From UBA5359 sp028699365 [NCBI: bacterium] (GTDB lineage Bacteria > UBP13 > UBA5359): a stretch of DNA of 6,589 nt. This document shows positions 4,633 to 6,589 of the stretch, piece by piece. The notes beneath the pieces were generated by a model. The model ran no database searches. It saw nothing but the letters and a program-made list of their open reading frames with translations, and was not told where the DNA came from. The position numbers and the translations under genes were made by a program. The stretch's first letter is position 1; every line of letters begins with the position of its first letter. Where the stretch lies: the NCBI GenBank assembly GCA_028699365.1, contig JAQVUQ010000159.1:1-6589 (forward strand), given 5' to 3'.

Positions 4633-6589
4633 TCTCCAGGCCGCTGAGTATTTCCAGGAGTCGCCTTTTGCGGGCGTTATCCCGGCGCAAAGCAGCCAGA
4701 TAAACCTGCCATTCATTCTCCCGGCCCTGATCGTCGAGGACCCGGCGCACTTTACGAAGATAGCCGGCGGCTGTTTCATAGGCACCTACTTTTGTCTGAG
4801 CAATCAGCTCTTCCGCCAGTTTTTTCCAGATGGCCACGGCGCGTTCCGGTGCCGCGCCGGCTACAGCCTGAGCCACCTTATCATCCATGTTGTCATAACC
4901 CCAATAAGTAAAGCGTGGCTGACGCTGATCATACCAGCGCAGCACCTCGTCAGGCTGCTTCTCGGCAATAGCGATTTCAATCAGCACATCGGCAGCCGGA
5001 TAATCGGTTGTCCGCTGCTTCTTAGGACCTTCCTTTATACCGGTCCCGGGCAGGGGCCATTCAGGTGCAGCCATGTCCGGCATGGCGCCGGTTTCCAGGT
5101 AGCGCAAGACAACCGGTCTGACCGTTTGCCAGACCCCGGCGCTCTCTGAGGCCTGCTTTAGTTCCAGATAACTTCTCAGGCCGGGGCTGTCGAAAAAGTC
5201 TTCGGCCAGGAAGGCTGCCGCACTAAGATAATCGCCTGCTTCTTCGCGCAACTCCCTCAAGGCGGTACGCAATCCGGCGGCTATGCCGGGGCTGTCTTTC
5301 CCAGTGGCCTCGATGCCTTTATGTATCCACTGTTCGGCCTCATCCCGCAAGCCTGCCTGCCTCAATTGTTTGACCAGACGGTCATAGCTCCCCGTTATCC
5401 GGGCTTCCTGGCGGCAGAGTTGCAACACATCTTCCTGCCGGCCGGCCTTCTCCAGTGCCTTGATCAGCCAATCGCTCAGGCGGTCGCGGCTATAATCCCG
5501 GATAAAGCCGTTCTCATCCGCCGGCTGCAGGTTATTCAGATTTTCCCATAGTTTGTCGGCTGCCAGACTCCACTCTGAACGGCTCAGTTCCTGTTCCAGT
5601 ACTATGTCTGCATCCCGGCAAAGGTCATAGTTATCGCGCAGCACCAGTTCCAATGTTTGCAATATCTGCTCGGCCGGGGCCAGAGATGAAGCTGGGAACG
5701 CCCTGAAAACTACCCTGAGGCAGGAAGCTATCTCCTCTCCCAACTCCCCGTCATCCTGGCTGCTTTCCACCTGGTTTATGCCTCTCTCCATCAGTAGCCC
5801 GCCGAGGGTAATTACTGCGTCGGCATGCCCGCCGTCAAGAATTACTTCCAGGCGATCGCGCACCGGCGAATAATCAGGAATATATCCCTCGTCGTTCCAG
5901 TGATTACTCCAGGCTGGCTCACTGCTGAGTCTTATTATGTCACGCCTGACGGCATCCACCATCCCTTGCACCTCACCCGTGGCGAGACTCCGCCGGTCCT
6001 TCAGAAACCGCTCTACTCCGCTATGACTCTCCGCCAATTCCTGTATCAGGACTATGAGTTCCTCTTTAGTGTGCTGATTCAGGAAAGCCCGCAGAGTGAC
6101 GCTGCCCTTGCCGGATGGCCTTACATCATTCTTACCTTCGGCAGCCGGGACTTCATCGTCTTCTTCGGCATCATCTTCTTCGTTCCATTCGTCGCCCCAT
6201 TCGTCCTCGTCATCGTCCGTTTCCGTATCGCCATCAGTACCGGCAAGCATAGCCATGCGGTTGTCGTCATCCGAAACTACCGGTATCTCAATGCTCTGCT
6301 TCAGGAATTCGAGGTATTTGAGGACTACTGCTACGGCGTGTTTGCAGGTGCCCCAGTAAGGGCAAGTACACTCGGAAGTTAACTTGGAACCGTCATAGGT
6401 AACCCGGGTTGCATACAGGCTGCCGCCCTGCACCAGGGCTACCGGATCACCGTCCTCCGTACAGGCCAGATCCTGAACCCGCCTTACATAATTGCTACCC
6501 CGGGAGACAACGGCCGATCCGGCCCACTCCGTCAGGTCGTTGCGGGTCAGCTTTTTGTAAAGATCGGTTTTTTCTCTGTTGTTGCTCAT
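4607..6589 (-). CDS. SWIM zinc-finger protein with acidic linker and helical-repeat C-terminus
   Basis: This 660-residue protein starts with an ATG on the last three bases of the window, so its ribosome binding site and promoter are not visible. The N-terminal segment ends in a clear SWIM motif, Cys74-x-Cys76-x5-Cys82-x-His84 (CTCPYWGTCKH), the zinc-binding CxCx(n)CxH signature implicated in DNA or protein binding. A highly acidic linker, about residues 118-150, follows. Then comes a conserved-looking helical segment, about 165-200 (LRAFLNQHTKEELIVLIQEL), and a long, all-helical C-terminal half with TPR-like leucine/alanine periodicity. The layout fits COG4715 (SWIM-containing proteins), often encoded beside SNF2-type helicases; no helicase is in this window. 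It overlaps the Cys-cluster gene, its probable partner in one transcript. Its biochemical role is unproven. Confidence 0.88.
   Translation of the reverse strand: MSNNREKTDLYKKLTRNDLTEWAGSAVVSRGSNYVRRVQDLACTEDGDPVALVQGGSLYATRVTYDGSKLTSECTCPYWGTCKHAVAVVLKYLEFLKQSIEIPVVSDDDNRMAMLAGTDGDTETDDDEDEWGDEWNEEDDAEEDDEVPAAEGKNDVRPSGKGSVTLRAFLNQHTKEELIVLIQELAESHSGVERFLKDRRSLATGEVQGMVDAVRRDIIRLSSEPAWSNHWNDEGYIPDYSPVRDRLEVILDGGHADAVITLGGLLMERGINQVESSQDDGELGEEIASCLRVVFRAFPASSLAPAEQILQTLELVLRDNYDLCRDADIVLEQELSRSEWSLAADKLWENLNNLQPADENGFIRDYSRDRLSDWLIKALEKAGRQEDVLQLCRQEARITGSYDRLVKQLRQAGLRDEAEQWIHKGIEATGKDSPGIAAGLRTALRELREEAGDYLSAAAFLAEDFFDSPGLRSYLELKQASESAGVWQTVRPVVLRYLETGAMPDMAAPEWPLPGTGIKEGPKKQRTTDYPAADVLIEIAIAEKQPDEVLRWYDQRQPRFTYWGYDNMDDKVAQAVAGAAPERAVAIWKKLAEELIAQTKVGAYETAAGYLRKVRRVLDDQGRENEWQVYLAALRRDNARKRRLLEILSGLENVPIIEEM

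Noticed and set aside
4633-4785. N-terminal extension of the Cys-cluster protein up to 4785
   Set aside because: It lies entirely within the SWIM coding sequence in another frame; the Cys cluster begins shortly after the ATG at 4632.

Overview
The window holds five intact protein-coding genes, all on the minus strand. They form three successive transcription units read from right to left. The organism is a bacterium. Both complete promoters have near-consensus sigma-70/sigma-A boxes, GGAGG-type ribosome binding sites are present where starts are clear, and the composition is moderate in G+C. A Firmicutes-like anaerobe would fit, but that is an impression and not a demonstrated placement.

Right unit (6589 to about 3814): a SWIM zinc-finger protein of COG4715 type begins at the very edge of the window. 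It overlaps by 26 bp a small gene of unknown function with an N-terminal cysteine cluster (CP..N..IC..CCG, then C...DC.YL). The pair looks translationally coupled. A 10-bp perfect inverted repeat followed by six T's lies about 50 bp past the second stop and is a plausible terminator.

Middle unit (about 3635 to 2880): a complete vapB-vapC type II toxin-antitoxin module (AbrB-fold antitoxin, PIN-domain RNase toxin with all four acidic residues). It has its own promoter, with nested inverted repeats lying on the promoter, as expected for autoregulation.

Left unit (about 2695 to 41): two tandem, paralogous, probably seven-bladed beta-propeller proteins of unknown function. They are driven by a TTGACA-16-TATAAT promoter with a 14-bp perfect palindrome just downstream of the expected transcription start. 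The last gene ends inside a 52-bp perfect palindrome, which supplies its final six codons and stop.

The most notable architecture is around the toxin-antitoxin module. It is bracketed by two 122-bp direct repeats that are about 93% identical and offset by exactly 934 bp. Each repeat carries, on the plus strand, the same degenerate junction of two overlapping reading frames. On the minus strand, each repeat supplies the T-tract and 3' arm of a candidate terminator, and the 5' arm lies in the unique flanking sequence. The repeats therefore separate the three minus-strand units, and recombination between them would remove vapBC cleanly. I see no RNA genes, CRISPR array or intact transposase. No clearly new defence or metabolic system is demonstrated; the SWIM/Cys-cluster pair and the two-propeller operon are the functionally unexplained parts.
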